This document shows positions 48,854 to 58,288 of a stretch of DNA of 64,000 nucleotides, one piece after another; positions within the stretch are counted from its first letter, which is position 1, and each line of letters begins with the position of its first letter. A model generated the notes under the pieces. It was not told where the DNA came from. It did not search any database and was given only the letters and a program-made list of their open reading frames with translations. The position numbers and the translations under genes are program-made. Source of the stretch: Chloroflexi bacterium TSY (GTDB lineage Bacteria > Chloroflexota > Anaerolineae > Caldilineales > Caldilineaceae); assembly GCA_019217005.1 (NCBI GenBank), contig JAHBNG010000019.1, forward strand, positions 95,646-159,645. The letters run 5' to 3'.

Positions 48854-49186
48854 TAAATTTGTACCCGACTTTTGCTGTAACTGTTTTAAAAGCCTCGCCG
48901 CATGTCTGGGTGAGATACTTTCTACTATATTTCGCTTGACCAGTTCGTCGGCGATTTCTCGCCCTGTCCATTCGCTGATGGGACGCCCGCACTTCTCTGG
49001 CGATTCACAGGCCAAGGCTTCCAGTTGGCATCTTTGGTCTGCCGTGATTACGGACGGTGCCCCAGGACGTGGCAGGTCTTCCAACCTCTCTTGCGCTGTG
49101 AGTTCTTCCAGCGGTATCGCTTCTAGAGCTAGCCATCTCTTTTTCCAGTTGAAGACCGTTTTGCGAGACACGCCCACTTCTAGGCT

Positions 49187-49401
49187 CAGTAGATCCAAAT
49201 TTGGCGTTTTTGGCTATTTTCAGTCGAGATTGCAGGGATTTTGGAGTCATTTATTCAGATTTCGGTTACAGAAAACAACCTATTTCATATCTGAAAATCG
49301 CCCAAATCTAACGCAAAAACTAGATATCGACCGGCAAATTTGTATTTATGTCAACTGTTTAGCCAGAATTCTCTCTCAAAACCTGAAATTTGGATCTACT
49401 G
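49187..49401 (-). mobile_element. R1 215-bp miniature element, copy 4
   Basis: Opposite orientation to the other three; AGGCT at 49182-49186 and 49402-49406. Inserted into the N-terminal part of the IS630 transposase gene. The different base in the repeat shows that it is a target duplication and not part of the element. Confidence 0.92.
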
Positions 49402-49679
49402 AGGCTAATTGTCCCAGAATCTTTACCCGCAGCTACGTACAAAATTATCTGCGCTCGCTTGACCATCTGTTGGCCCGTTGTGTGCCCCTTGACTAACTGC
49501 TCTAGACCTTCTTTCGCTTTTGGGCTTAGTTCGATTTTTTCGGCTTCTGGACCTGGCATCTCTTTTTCTCCTTCTTTGGGATATTATCGATGCCTCCAGT
49601 TTACATAACTCCTGCAATTATCTATGTAATCATTTATGCCTTTCTGTACTAGTTTCTAATGAGGTAAGGAAGACCAGAG

Positions 49680-50519
49680 ATGAAAATTGCATATGGCAAC
49701 TACGGTATGCCCAAAACTCCCTATGAGACATTGGTGCGTCAAGTTTCGGAAATTGGATATGATGGTTTGGAGCTTTGTACTGGTGCTGCTTACCCAACAG
49801 CTCCAGAAAGGCTATCTGCTGCAAATCGTCAACATTTGGGGCAACTCATTGAGGATGCAGACTTAGAGCTGGATAAGTTGATGATGCAGGGCGTAACGTT
49901 ACTGACATCTGAGGATAAACAACATGCAGCGAATCTAGAATCCTTGCACCACGCATTCGAGTTGGGTGCGGCTCTAGAGATGGAGCAAGTTGTTGCTGTC
50001 AACACGGCTGGTGGACGCATTGAGGATTGGGATACCATGCGCGACTTGTTGGCAGAACGGGTGGCTGACTGGGCAACTGTTGCCGCCGAACATGATGCAT
50101 TCTTTGCCCTGGAACCTCATGTGGGTGCAATTGTTCATACGCCCGAACGAACGACATGGCTCCTGGAACAGGTTGATCACCCCAACCTAAAAATTAACTT
50201 CGATTACAGCCACTTTGAATTGGTCGATGTCCCCCTGGCGGAGGCTCTTGGAGAGTTGAAGTCTCACATTGTTGGCACCCATGTTAAGGATGTAAAGGGG
50301 CGCCCTCCCAACTTTCGGTTCCTTTTGCCAGGGGAAAGTGAGCTGGATTATGTAGATTATCTGCATCAGATAGAGGCCGTCGGGTATGATGGGTTTATTA
50401 CGGCCGAAATCAGTGCTCAAATTTTCAATAAACCAGATTATGCACCGGTCGCGGCGGCTCGATTTGCGTATCAAGCGTTGGCGGATGCATTTGAGAAAGC
50501 GGGAGTTCAGCGCTTTTGA
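49680..50519 (+). CDS. Sugar phosphate isomerase/epimerase-family TIM barrel
   Basis: 279 residues of the xylose isomerase-like (AP endonuclease 2) superfamily. Seen: MKIAYGNYGMP start, IGYDGLELCTG, the metal-site FALEPHVGAI, KINFDYSHFELV with a metal Asp/His, IVGTHVKDVKGRPPN and YDGFITAEIS with a final Glu. Members isomerise or epimerise sugars or inositols; the substrate is unknown. It lies directly after the IS630 end, with AGGTAAGGAAG upstream as ribosome site. Confidence 0.87.
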   Translation: MKIAYGNYGMPKTPYETLVRQVSEIGYDGLELCTGAAYPTAPERLSAANRQHLGQLIEDADLELDKLMMQGVTLLTSEDKQHAANLESLHHAFELGAALEMEQVVAVNTAGGRIEDWDTMRDLLAERVADWATVAAEHDAFFALEPHVGAIVHTPERTTWLLEQVDHPNLKINFDYSHFELVDVPLAEALGELKSHIVGTHVKDVKGRPPNFRFLLPGESELDYVDYLHQIEAVGYDGFITAEISAQIFNKPDYAPVAAARFAYQALADAFEKAGVQRF

Positions 50520-50597
50520 TCAGTTGTGTGAATATTAGAATGCCCTTCTTCTCGTTCTCATGAAGACGTGACAGAAGCCACTTTAAGTTAGGAGTGT

Positions 50598-51302
50598 ATG
50601 ACCGTGGCTGAGCGCGAGACATACAAGATAGAAAGAGTCGAAGAGCTATTTTATACGCCCAACGAAGAGTGGGCGCATGCATTGACCCATGCTGTCGGGC
50701 TTGCCCTGAGCATCGCAGGGCTTTGGTTGCTCATTTATTTGGCCATCTGGTATGGAGATTTCAATCAGGTTGTTGCCTTTGCCATTTATGGGTTTACAAC
50801 AACCTTTCTTTATACCACATCCACTCTCTATCACGCGGTTCAACGGCAAGAACTTAAACGAACGCTACGTCTATTGGATCATGTTGCGATTTATCTTACC
50901 ATCGCCGGTGCCTATACTCCCTTTCTGTTGCTCAGTGTCCCAAGCAAACGCGGCCGGATATTTCTGACCTTTATCTGGATAGTAGCTACCATTGGAGTTG
51001 GGTTCAAAACGTTCGTTGCTGATCCTCATCGCTTTGAACGAATCTCTGTTGTCGCCTATCTGGCGATGGGATGGATGGTTGTCTTTGTTCTGCCTGATAT
51101 AATCGAGCACGTTCCCCTGGAGGGTGTCGTGCTGATCGTTGCGAGTGGGCTCTGTTACTCCTTTGGCATTATTTTTTATAAGTGGGATTCTTTGCTCTAT
51201 AATCATGCAATCTGGCACCTTTTTGTTCTAGCTGGGAGCATTTGCCATTTTTTTGCGGTGTTAACTTTGACAGGATGGGGCATTTCACTTGATTGGCGCT
51301 AA
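50598..51302 (+). CDS. Hemolysin III family (PAQR-like) membrane protein
   Basis: 234 residues, seven predicted helices. Conserved zinc-site residues: EEWAHALTHAVG, STLYHAVQ, LDHVAIYLTIAGAYTPF, and HAIWHLFVLAGSICHFFA. The family includes bacterial hemolysin III and eukaryotic PAQR receptors; hydrolase (ceramidase-like) activity has been proposed. GTG/ATG choice is clear: ATG after AGGAG. Confidence 0.92.
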   Translation: MTVAERETYKIERVEELFYTPNEEWAHALTHAVGLALSIAGLWLLIYLAIWYGDFNQVVAFAIYGFTTTFLYTTSTLYHAVQRQELKRTLRLLDHVAIYLTIAGAYTPFLLLSVPSKRGRIFLTFIWIVATIGVGFKTFVADPHRFERISVVAYLAMGWMVVFVLPDIIEHVPLEGVVLIVASGLCYSFGIIFYKWDSLLYNHAIWHLFVLAGSICHFFAVLTLTGWGISLDWR

Positions 51303-52097
51303 TTACTCGTTATGAATCTCAATGATTGGAAAGTCCTTAGCGGATAAAGTATTCAGATAATCTGGACCTCGCTGAGTCAACTCAAGGTGAATCCGTTCTG
51401 CTTCTGTGCGAAAATCAGCGAGTTTGATCCCCATACTGATCTCTGGAAGCGTGCGTAGTTTGGGAAGGCCACGCCGAAACATCTTGATGGCACCAGCCCA
51501 GTTTTTGCGCTCGATCTGCAAAAATGCCAGCCCTACTTGCAAAATTCCCTGATACAAAATGCGTATGGGGCGCTCTTCAGCTATCCACGCTTCCTCCAGA
51601 TATTCGTGCTGTTCAAAATAGTCCCCTCTATTCAACTCGAGAATGCCTCTACGAGCAGCCTCACTTGGCGTATCCTTCCATCCATCAGGATACCAAACTG
51701 GCGGGTTGATCACATGGTTCACAACACGATCAACCGACTCCATTAGCTTTGCTCGCTCCCAAAGATGCTCTGCGCCTGACTCTTCGAACTGATGTTGTCT
51801 TGTTGTGTGAAGAAGCTCTACAAACAGATGAACGGAAATATGCTGGGTGTGAGGACGAGCTTTGAGCTGGCGGATGGTGGTCACCCATCTGTCGCCCATT
51901 ATGCGCTCTACTAAATCCAGATCAACAAAGATCAGGAGAGGGAAGTAATGGTCGACGAATGTTAAAAGCTGGTCAGGCGCATCGAGCTGGATAGGGTGGC
52001 CGCCATGCGCAAGGATGGTTTTGGTAATGCGTGTCACGACGAACTGGTTTGAGGAAAGCATGAGCAAGGTTGGCTGTTTAAAAGTTTCTCTATCCAT
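51303..52097 (-). CDS. DUF309 protein with N-terminal receiver-like domain
   Basis: 264 residues from ATG 52097. The frame extends to 52271, but the extra 58 codons run into an R4 repeat and are not credible. Residues about 8-120 resemble a response-regulator receiver fold (TLLMLSSNQFVVTRITKTIL, LLIFVDLDLVERI), without the usual acidic trio and Lys. Residues about 150-225 are DUF309: RGILELNRGDYFEQHEYLEEAWIAE and GILQVGLAFLQIERKNWAGAIKMF. Function unknown. Confidence 0.82.
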   Translation of the reverse strand: MDRETFKQPTLLMLSSNQFVVTRITKTILAHGGHPIQLDAPDQLLTFVDHYFPLLIFVDLDLVERIMGDRWVTTIRQLKARPHTQHISVHLFVELLHTTRQHQFEESGAEHLWERAKLMESVDRVVNHVINPPVWYPDGWKDTPSEAARRGILELNRGDYFEQHEYLEEAWIAEERPIRILYQGILQVGLAFLQIERKNWAGAIKMFRRGLPKLRTLPEISMGIKLADFRTEAERIHLELTQRGPDYLNTLSAKDFPIIEIHNE

Positions 52098-52194
52098 TGT
52101 CGTCTCGAATCCGCTTCTCTCGCCAAATTTTGGTGAGAGGCTAGGGGTGAGGAAATTGAGTTGTGATCCCATTGGTCGTGCTAAAGGAATCCGG

Positions 52195-52273
52195 GAGTAT
52201 GCCCCAAAGTGCGTAAATGCAGCCGACCCTCTGACTGAGCAGCGTCCATTTGCACACTTTGTGGTACACAATC
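52195..52273. repeat. R4 palindromic repeat, copy 6 (diverged)
   Basis: GAGTATGCCCCAAAGTGCG to CACTTTGTGGTACACAATC, 79 bases, with several substitutions compared with the other copies. Confidence 0.75.
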
Positions 52274-52322
52274 AAGAATTCTGTGCCCGAATTGCATTAC
52301 TCTTATGGCATTGTAGTATCAA

Positions 52323-53807
52323 CTTTACTTTCTGGTAAAAGAAAAGAGATGAGGTGAGAAATGTGACAAAAAGCGGTTAGCAGTTCATCCTAAAGGTAGA
52401 GAACCCAAAAAGGAGGAAGGAATGCTAACCGCGCCAGAAATAACTATAGCAGTACTGATGAATGTATTGCAAGTAACGCCGATGGGAACAAACGTAAATG
52501 TAATGCGTCTGATGTGGGCAATGCTGAATGGGTCGTTTCTGAAAAGTCGAGGAGCAATCCATAGCGCATTGAAAGAAAGCGGGTTTGAAGATGAGGAGCT
52601 CCGGCGAAGCTGGTGGAGCTTTCGATATGGATCATGGGATATCACAAGTCTGCTGGGGTCGTGGCAAGAAGAAGTGGAAAGGGGAATGGGAGGCAAAAAA
52701 GTTAGAAGGGTACCGAGTGAAAAGCATAGATATCACAGGGTTCTGGCGACCGAAGCTGCAAGGGAAAGTGAACCGACTCTATAACTCAACGGCTCGTCGG
52801 GCATTGCCCGCGCTCATCTTTGGAGTGATGATAAGCTCGGGGGAGATAGGCGGGAAGCGAGTGCCACTGCTCAAGGCAATCATGAGATGCACGGTTGGAA
52901 CAAAGGAAAGTGAGTTTCGGAAAAAGCTGCTGACAGAGACGAAGAAATCACTGGAGTCAGACGAAGTGGCGGTGGTCGATGCCGGGTTTACAATCAGAGA
53001 AATGCTAGAAAGCGGCATAGACCGATTTGTCCTGCGGGAAGCCATTAACTGCACAGTGCGCCGCAATGAGTTCCCCAAACGCAAAGAAAAAGGCAGACCA
53101 CCTGAATATGGTGATATTGTGCGTCCGCTCTCGCAGCTATAAGGGAAAGCGACTCGAGGCTACAACTCCGGACTCGTCTGGTCGCTTTCTCTATAGTGGT
53201 CGCCTGATTTGCTATCAAGCATGGCACAATCTCGTCCCCAGAACAACCAAGGTGGATACAGCCAACCGTACCTACTCGATTTACGTCATTCAGGATCCGG
53301 CCTACAACACACCTTTGGTTTTGGCGACCGTTATGACTTTGCAGCCTGAAACCATTTATCTTGTCTACCTGGAACGCTGGCCTGTTGAACCTCCCCCCTT
53401 GGCTTCCAAGCAGATGATTGGCTTACATCGTCAATTTGTTCATGCCGATGAGGCTTGTTTCCGCTTACCTGAACTGGGGAATCTTCTTTCCCATTTAGCC
53501 GCTTCTCTTCCTCCCATACCGACTGGCTACTGGGATCGAGAGCCTCAATCCACTCCCGGCAGGCTGCGCCGTGTTCTCTCGAGTGCTCTTTTTCCAACTC
53601 CTGACCAACTCGACCCTGACTTTCGGAAAAAGGCCTCGGTTTCACACCATTTCCCTAAAGGCGTTCTCGCTCATCGCCGCCTCAATGCCGCTGCTTAAAC
53701 TAGCCGAGCACTATTTTTACATTTTATCCCGTTTTTTCAGGGTGGATTCTTTTTTCCGCCCCTTTCGGTTTGCCCTTTGTCACTCAAGCCTTTACCAGAA
53801 AGTAAAG
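52323..53807 (+). mobile_element. IS4-type insertion sequence, copy C
   Basis: 17-bp ends as in copies A, B, D. TATCAA lies on both sides (52317-52322 and 53808-53813), a 6-bp duplication. Confidence 0.93.
52422..53698 (+). pseudogene. IS4-type transposase, frameshifted (copy C)
   Basis: The three codons missing in copy A are present (ELRRSWWSFRYG). GGGG near 52680 breaks the frame as in copy A, TC is lost near 53131 (CTCTCGCAG for CTCTCTCGCAG), and 12 bases are missing near 53478. It ends HRRLNAAA like A and D. Confidence 0.85.
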
Positions 53808-53824
53808 TATCAATACGAATCGAT

Positions 53825-53979
53825 GGGGTGGTTCATTTTAGGCGGACAATTAGGTTTACATTTTTGCAAAGAGAAAAGATGTTTATATTTTCTACTTTGA
53901 GCCATGCTCAGGCAGAAAATGACCTCATATAGATTTTTATCTATGTATCAAAAGTGTAAACCTAATTCTGAACCACCCC
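53825..53979 (+). mobile_element. R2 155-bp miniature element, copy 3
   Basis: GGGGTGGTTCATTTTAGGCG to TTCTGAACCACCCC; perfect 8-bp duplication GAATCGAT (53817-53824 and 53980-53987). Nearly identical to the copy inside R1 at 29636, in the other orientation. Confidence 0.92.
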
Positions 53980-54093
53980 GAATCGATAAACCTTTATTGT
54001 ATAATGAGAATAAGCAGGTTACAATTATTATACGATCAAGACTTCTGCCTACAAAGATGAGAATTGATATAGAATAGCCAACTTTGGAAGTCA

Positions 54094-54161
54094 CACAATT
54101 GGCTATGGAACACCAGAGAAACCAGGGATTTGTGAAACCCCTGGTTTCTGACCAATGTGTG
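54094..54161. repeat. Hairpin before xseB
   Basis: Outer arms CACAATTGG / CCAATGTG and an inner 10-bp stem GAAACCAGGG / CCCTGGTTTC. It stands 40 bases upstream of xseB. May be a miniature element or a leader structure. Confidence 0.45.
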
Positions 54162-54200
54162 TAACTCTTAAATTATGAACTTGATCGAAAAAGGAGAACG

Positions 54201-54479
54201 ATGGCCAAAATAAAAAAGGCGTCTGCCACAGATGAATCCGCTTCTGAAACAGACATGTTAAACGATTTGACCTATGAGGAGGCATCTGCCCAGCTTGAAG
54301 AGATTCTCAATACACTAGAAGGCGGCGAGCTACCGTTGGAAGAGTCTCTCTTGCTCTACGAAAAAGGCTCTATCTTGGCCACTTATTGTGCCAAACAACT
54401 TGATGAAGCCGAACTGCGCGTCCGGCAATGGCAGCCAGCAGGCGATCCTGCACCATTTGAGGATTGGTCCGAGGAATGA
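54201..54479 (+). CDS. xseB: Exodeoxyribonuclease VII small subunit
   Basis: 92 residues; small subunit of ExoVII, needed with XseA for ssDNA exonuclease activity. LTYEEASAQLEEILNTLEGGELPLEESLLLYEKG, CAKQLDEAELRVRQW are the complete family signature in a two-helix hairpin. AAAGGAG lies before the ATG. xseA is not next to it in this window. The stop overlaps the next start (ATGA). Confidence 0.93.
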   Translation: MAKIKKASATDESASETDMLNDLTYEEASAQLEEILNTLEGGELPLEESLLLYEKGSILATYCAKQLDEAELRVRQWQPAGDPAPFEDWSEE

Positions 54480-56683
54480 GCTTGGTTGTGCAGTCTGATG
54501 TGAACGAGAGCTCCAATGTTCAGGTAGAGAGTAGAATATGGTCGAAATGGACCCAGATCATTTTCGGTGCATTGGGGCTGAGTGTAACCCTAGAACTCAC
54601 TTTCTTCATTCTCTACCGACGGGTCAATCTAGATGAAGGCTGGTATTTATGGGCCAGCAAACTCGTCTATGATGGGCAGATTCTTTATCGGGATTTTGTC
54701 TATACGCAGACACCACTCCTTCCCTATGTCTATGGTTTTTTCCTTCAAATATTCGGTGAAGGTCTCTACCAAGGGCGATTCATAACAGTCTTATTTTGCA
54801 TCCTCACGGCTTTACTCAGTGCGGTGATTGTCCGGCGCCGTCTGCTTCAACTGGTGGCTACTACCAAAAATCGAGATGCCGGCTCAACTAACATTTCCAC
54901 GGAAACACCTGATCGTGGAGCAATTACTTGCCTCCTCATTTTTTTCACATCCTTATATGCGATCGCTTATTACTCGTTTACAGCGACTTATGCGTTGGCC
55001 GCGTTTTTTATGACCTCTTCCCTCTTTGTCCTGACGTACGTCGGCCCCACGAAAATGATGCCTGCCGAAGGGAGACTGGATGAGGCGATACGGGCGGAAG
55101 TCGTGCGTAATGTAGCAGTCACTGTATTGGTTTCTCTAGCAATGGCGACACGGCTTTCGATCTTGGCGGCAATTCCACCGCTTGCCTTCTATTTGATCCT
55201 GACAAGTCGACAGCGTCTCAAGGCCGCACTTTGGATCTGTGGCGCCCTTATCATCTCTTGGCTCATCTTTTTTGGTCCATTCTGGTTACTCTCTGAAGGC
55301 CGTATGGAGTATGACATCTTTGGCTTTCATACAGACCGCATCCTGAGTATGAAGCGTCAATTCTACAAGATGTTGCGCGTTTTACGTGAGAGCGCCGTCT
55401 TCTATATGGTGCCACTCTTGCTCTTTTTGACTGGAAGTCTATACCGTAGTATCTACAACCACTCAAGATCGGTCAGGTTTGGGCCAGTTCGTCAAGTTTC
55501 TGAAAGGGCCGACGATTCTCTACGCCAGAGCGATCAGAACAACCTGACAGCTCAGGAGCTCACGCATTCTCCGGAAATTCCATACCAACAGAATGGATTC
55601 GAATTGCTTCTGGTCGCAATGACATTAGCTTTGCTCGTTCTACACTTTATTCCTCGTACCACCGCTAGTTACTATAACGCTCTCCAACTGCCGCTCATTA
55701 GCATCCTCGGTGCGATAGGTCTTGCTCATATTGCTCAATATGTACCCAGGTATCGTTCAAAGAAAGGATTTGTATGCTTGCTAGGCAGCGTCACGATTTT
55801 GCATTTTCTAATCAACACGGGGGTGCTTTTCTATTTTGAACTGGTTCGCTTTCCACCCGAAAATCAGATCGCGACTGTTCAAGAAGCGGCTTCATTTCTG
55901 CGGACAATCGACCAGCCAGATGGTCAATTGCTGACTTTGAACACCCACTTGGCCCTTGAAGCGGGAATGAATGTTCCACATGGTTACGAGATGTCGATCT
56001 TTTCTTATCGTCCAGATTGGGATGCTGAGCGTGCGCTCGCCCACAACGCTGTCAACAACGAACGGTTAATTCAGGATCTGGAACAGGGTGCTGATGCCGT
56101 CGCCCTAACCGACTTTGACTTGGAACGTTTTTATGGTGAGCGTCAACGGATCTTTGATACGCTTAACCAGCACTATCGACGCGTGAAGACGCAGCCAGGT
56201 TTTGATCCATTTTACAATGACCTTCACATCTTTTTGCCACCTCAATTTTCACCATCAGAACCAAGTGTTAATATGGAGATTGCATTTGAGTGGGGTATCA
56301 AACTGCTTGGCTATGACTTGGATCCAGTGAGTCTACAGCCCGGTGATAGAGTCTATCTTGGTCTATATTGGCAAGCACCAACGCTGCCGTTGACTACAGA
56401 CTACACTGTCTTTGTCCATGTGCTCGATGCTTCTGGTAACATGGCCACGAGTTGGGACAATCCCCCCTGCCACAGCACCTGCCCGACTAGATCGTGGCGT
56501 CCGAATGAAATGATCCGCGATGAATATATAATCACGCTGCCCAACGAATTAGCCGCTGGAGAGTATACGGTGCGGATTGGGATGTATGATTCGCGTACGG
56601 TCGAGCTGTTGCCGATTTTGAGTGAATCGGAGAACGTGGTTGAGAATCGGCTGCAATTGACGAAGTTTCAAGTAAGGAAATAA
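54476..56683 (+). CDS. GT39/ArnT-like membrane glycosyltransferase
   Basis: 735 residues from the ATG overlapping the xseB stop. The first external loop LDEGWYLWASKLVYDGQILYRDF with the acidic Asp-Glu motif and TPLLPYVYG is typical of GT-C fold (dolichyl-phosphate-mannose-type) transferases. About ten to twelve membrane helices follow up to residue 470. The last 270 residues are extracytoplasmic: a domain and then a beta-sandwich (VYLGLYWQAPTLPLTTDYTVFVHVLD). The sugar donor would be polyprenyl-linked; the acceptor is unknown. Confidence 0.83.
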   Translation: MSLVVQSDVNESSNVQVESRIWSKWTQIIFGALGLSVTLELTFFILYRRVNLDEGWYLWASKLVYDGQILYRDFVYTQTPLLPYVYGFFLQIFGEGLYQGRFITVLFCILTALLSAVIVRRRLLQLVATTKNRDAGSTNISTETPDRGAITCLLIFFTSLYAIAYYSFTATYALAAFFMTSSLFVLTYVGPTKMMPAEGRLDEAIRAEVVRNVAVTVLVSLAMATRLSILAAIPPLAFYLILTSRQRLKAALWICGALIISWLIFFGPFWLLSEGRMEYDIFGFHTDRILSMKRQFYKMLRVLRESAVFYMVPLLLFLTGSLYRSIYNHSRSVRFGPVRQVSERADDSLRQSDQNNLTAQELTHSPEIPYQQNGFELLLVAMTLALLVLHFIPRTTASYYNALQLPLISILGAIGLAHIAQYVPRYRSKKGFVCLLGSVTILHFLINTGVLFYFELVRFPPENQIATVQEAASFLRTIDQPDGQLLTLNTHLALEAGMNVPHGYEMSIFSYRPDWDAERALAHNAVNNERLIQDLEQGADAVALTDFDLERFYGERQRIFDTLNQHYRRVKTQPGFDPFYNDLHIFLPPQFSPSEPSVNMEIAFEWGIKLLGYDLDPVSLQPGDRVYLGLYWQAPTLPLTTDYTVFVHVLDASGNMATSWDNPPCHSTCPTRSWRPNEMIRDEYIITLPNELAAGEYTVRIGMYDSRTVELLPILSESENVVENRLQLTKFQVRK

Positions 56684-56702
56684 GATTGTGAAACTATCCA
56701 GA

Positions 56703-58282
56703 TCACTCTCGATAATGGCACCCGATGCTCGACCGGTTACGCCAAGCTGCGTCTGTCACAACCAGTGCTGCCCGAACGCTATTGCGGAGACCAATCAGTT
56801 CATCACTTAAGCGGGTCGTGCGATAGAACTGCTCGATTTCGATGTCGAGTTGTCGCAGATCGCGCAACGCCCGTTCGAGTCTTGCTGTTGTGCGCACCAA
56901 CCCGACATAGTTCCACATAATGTGCTTGATCGAAGCCATATCTTGACTGATCAGTGCCGGATCCGCCGTCTCGGTCCCCGCATCCTCCCAGGGGGGTATC
57001 TTCTCTGCATCGGGCATCTCAACATCCGGCAACAGACGGACAATATGCTGCGCCGCGCGTTCCCCCCAGACGACCCCCTCTAATAGAGATGTGCTAGCAA
57101 GTCGATTCGCACCATGCAGGCCCGTGCAGGCAACTTCTCCGACTGCATAAAGATGTTGTCGAGTTGTCTGTCCCCATTCATCAACCCGTATGCCACCACA
57201 AAAGTAGTGCGCAGCAGGTACAACCGGAACCAAGTCCTGGGTAATATCAATACCATACTCTAGACAACGCTCATAGATGTTGGGGAAATGAGACAATATC
57301 TTATCCCGAGTGATCGTTGAGTGTAAATCAAGATAGACATTGTTTACATCATTGTGCAACATCTCCTGATGAATACTACGCGCCACAATGTCCCGAGGAG
57401 CCAAATCTTTCCATTCAGGCGCATACTTCTGCATAAAAGGAGCACCCTGGGCGTCAACCAACCTGGCGCCCGCACCCCGGACAGCTTCGGACACGAGAAA
57501 GCGTGCAGCTTGTCGGTGATAAAATGCCGTAGGATGAAACTGAAAAACTCAGCGTTGATGGTCCGCACACCAGAGCGATAGGCCATTGAGAGACCATCGC
57601 CACGTGAGCCCACTGGATTGGTGGTACGCAGGAAAATCTGGCCTAGTCCACCCGTTGCCAGCACAGTTTTACGCGCAATGCAGCGTACCACGCGTGCCTT
57701 CTCCTGGTCGAAGAGATAGGCCCCAATGCAGGTGCGCGGCTCATAAACGCTGAGCCGATCGGTCGAATGGTGAGAGGGGGTCAACAGATCAACCGCTGTG
57801 TGGGCCGTCAGCAAGGTAACAAGTGGGTGACTGCGCAGTGCATTGAGCAACCCGATCTCAATGGCTTTGCCGGTGGCGTCGGTTGCATGAATAATGCGCG
57901 AGACGGTATGTCCACCTTCTCTCGCCAATGAAAGTGACCCATCAGCTTGGCGATCAAAGTCGATACCTGCCCTCTCCAACAAAACACGACGAACTGACCC
58001 AGCGCCTTCCTCAGCCAGCAATTTGACTGCCTTGGGATAACAATGCCCTGCACCGGCAAGTTCGATATCTTTCGCCAACAACGCTGAGGAGTCATCGATC
58101 CCTTCGTAGATGATTCCTCCTTGCGCCCAGTAGGTGTTTGTATCTTTCGGTGCTTTTGCACGCGTGACAACAGTCACATTGATGCCCGCATCGGCGAGCA
58201 TCAATGCCGTTGTAGAGCCAGCCACACCACAGCCAACCACAAGAACATCTGTTGTCATTAGCTCGTCTGTCGTGTGATGCAT
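56703..58282 (-). pseudogene. nadB: L-aspartate oxidase, one frameshift
   Basis: FAD flavoprotein making iminoaspartate for quinolinate. Part 1 (58282 to about 57545): VVGCGVAGSTTALMLADAGINVTVV FAD fold, NTYWAQGGI, GGHTVSRIIHATDATGK, TGGLGQIF, GDGLSMAYRSG, INAEF. Part 2 in another frame: FHPTAFYHRQAARFLVSEAVRGAGA, PAAHYFCGGIRVD, GEVACTGLHGANRLASTSLLEG. Adding one base near 57542 (TTTTTCAG to TTTTTCCAG) joins them to about 526 residues of normal length. It is the last gene of nadC-nadA-nadB on this strand. No other NAD start route is visible, so a sequence error is quite possible. Confidence 0.88.
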
Positions 58283-58288
58283 GATGGG

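Larger units (their letters stand above)
46902..48883 (+). mobile_element. Unassigned 1.76-kb transposon nested in the IS630 copy
   Basis: Inverted ends CAGTTACAGCAAAAGTCGGG and complement. Flanks TTTTTAAA (46894-46901) and TTTTAAAA (48884-48891): an 8-bp duplication with one mismatch. 1982 bases, of which 220 belong to an R1 insertion. Confidence 0.85.
46138..49559 (-). pseudogene. IS630 transposase split by two insertions
   Basis: Pieces in order on the minus strand: 49559-49402 (KRAQIILYVAAG helix-turn-helix), 49186-48884 (SLEVGVSRKTVFNWKKRW onward to RHAARLL), and 46901-46138 (IRPHMSRYW onward, with the DDE core [40 protein letters not shown]). Excision of R1 gives GTISLEVG in frame. Excision of the nested transposon gives [16 protein letters not shown], the expected IS630 sequence. 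Reconstructed length about 403 residues. Confidence 0.87.
46121..49646 (-). mobile_element. IS630-family element carrying nested insertions
   Basis: Ends CAAAGAGGCATAAATGATTA and the complement of CAGAAAGGCATAAATGATTA, with TA on both sides (46119-46120, 49647-49648), as expected of IS630. Removing the nested 1982-bp transposon and the R1 copy with their duplications leaves about 1316 bases, normal for the family. Confidence 0.88.

Noticed and set aside
48453..49496. 347-codon frame across the IS630, nested transposon and R1 junctions
   Set aside because: It strings together parts of a broken transposase, the complement of IS630 coding sequence and an R1 element; no single protein is implied.
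52098..52271. N-terminal extension of the DUF309 protein
   Set aside because: The extra codons translate an R4 repeat; the ATG at 52097 starts the recognisable protein.
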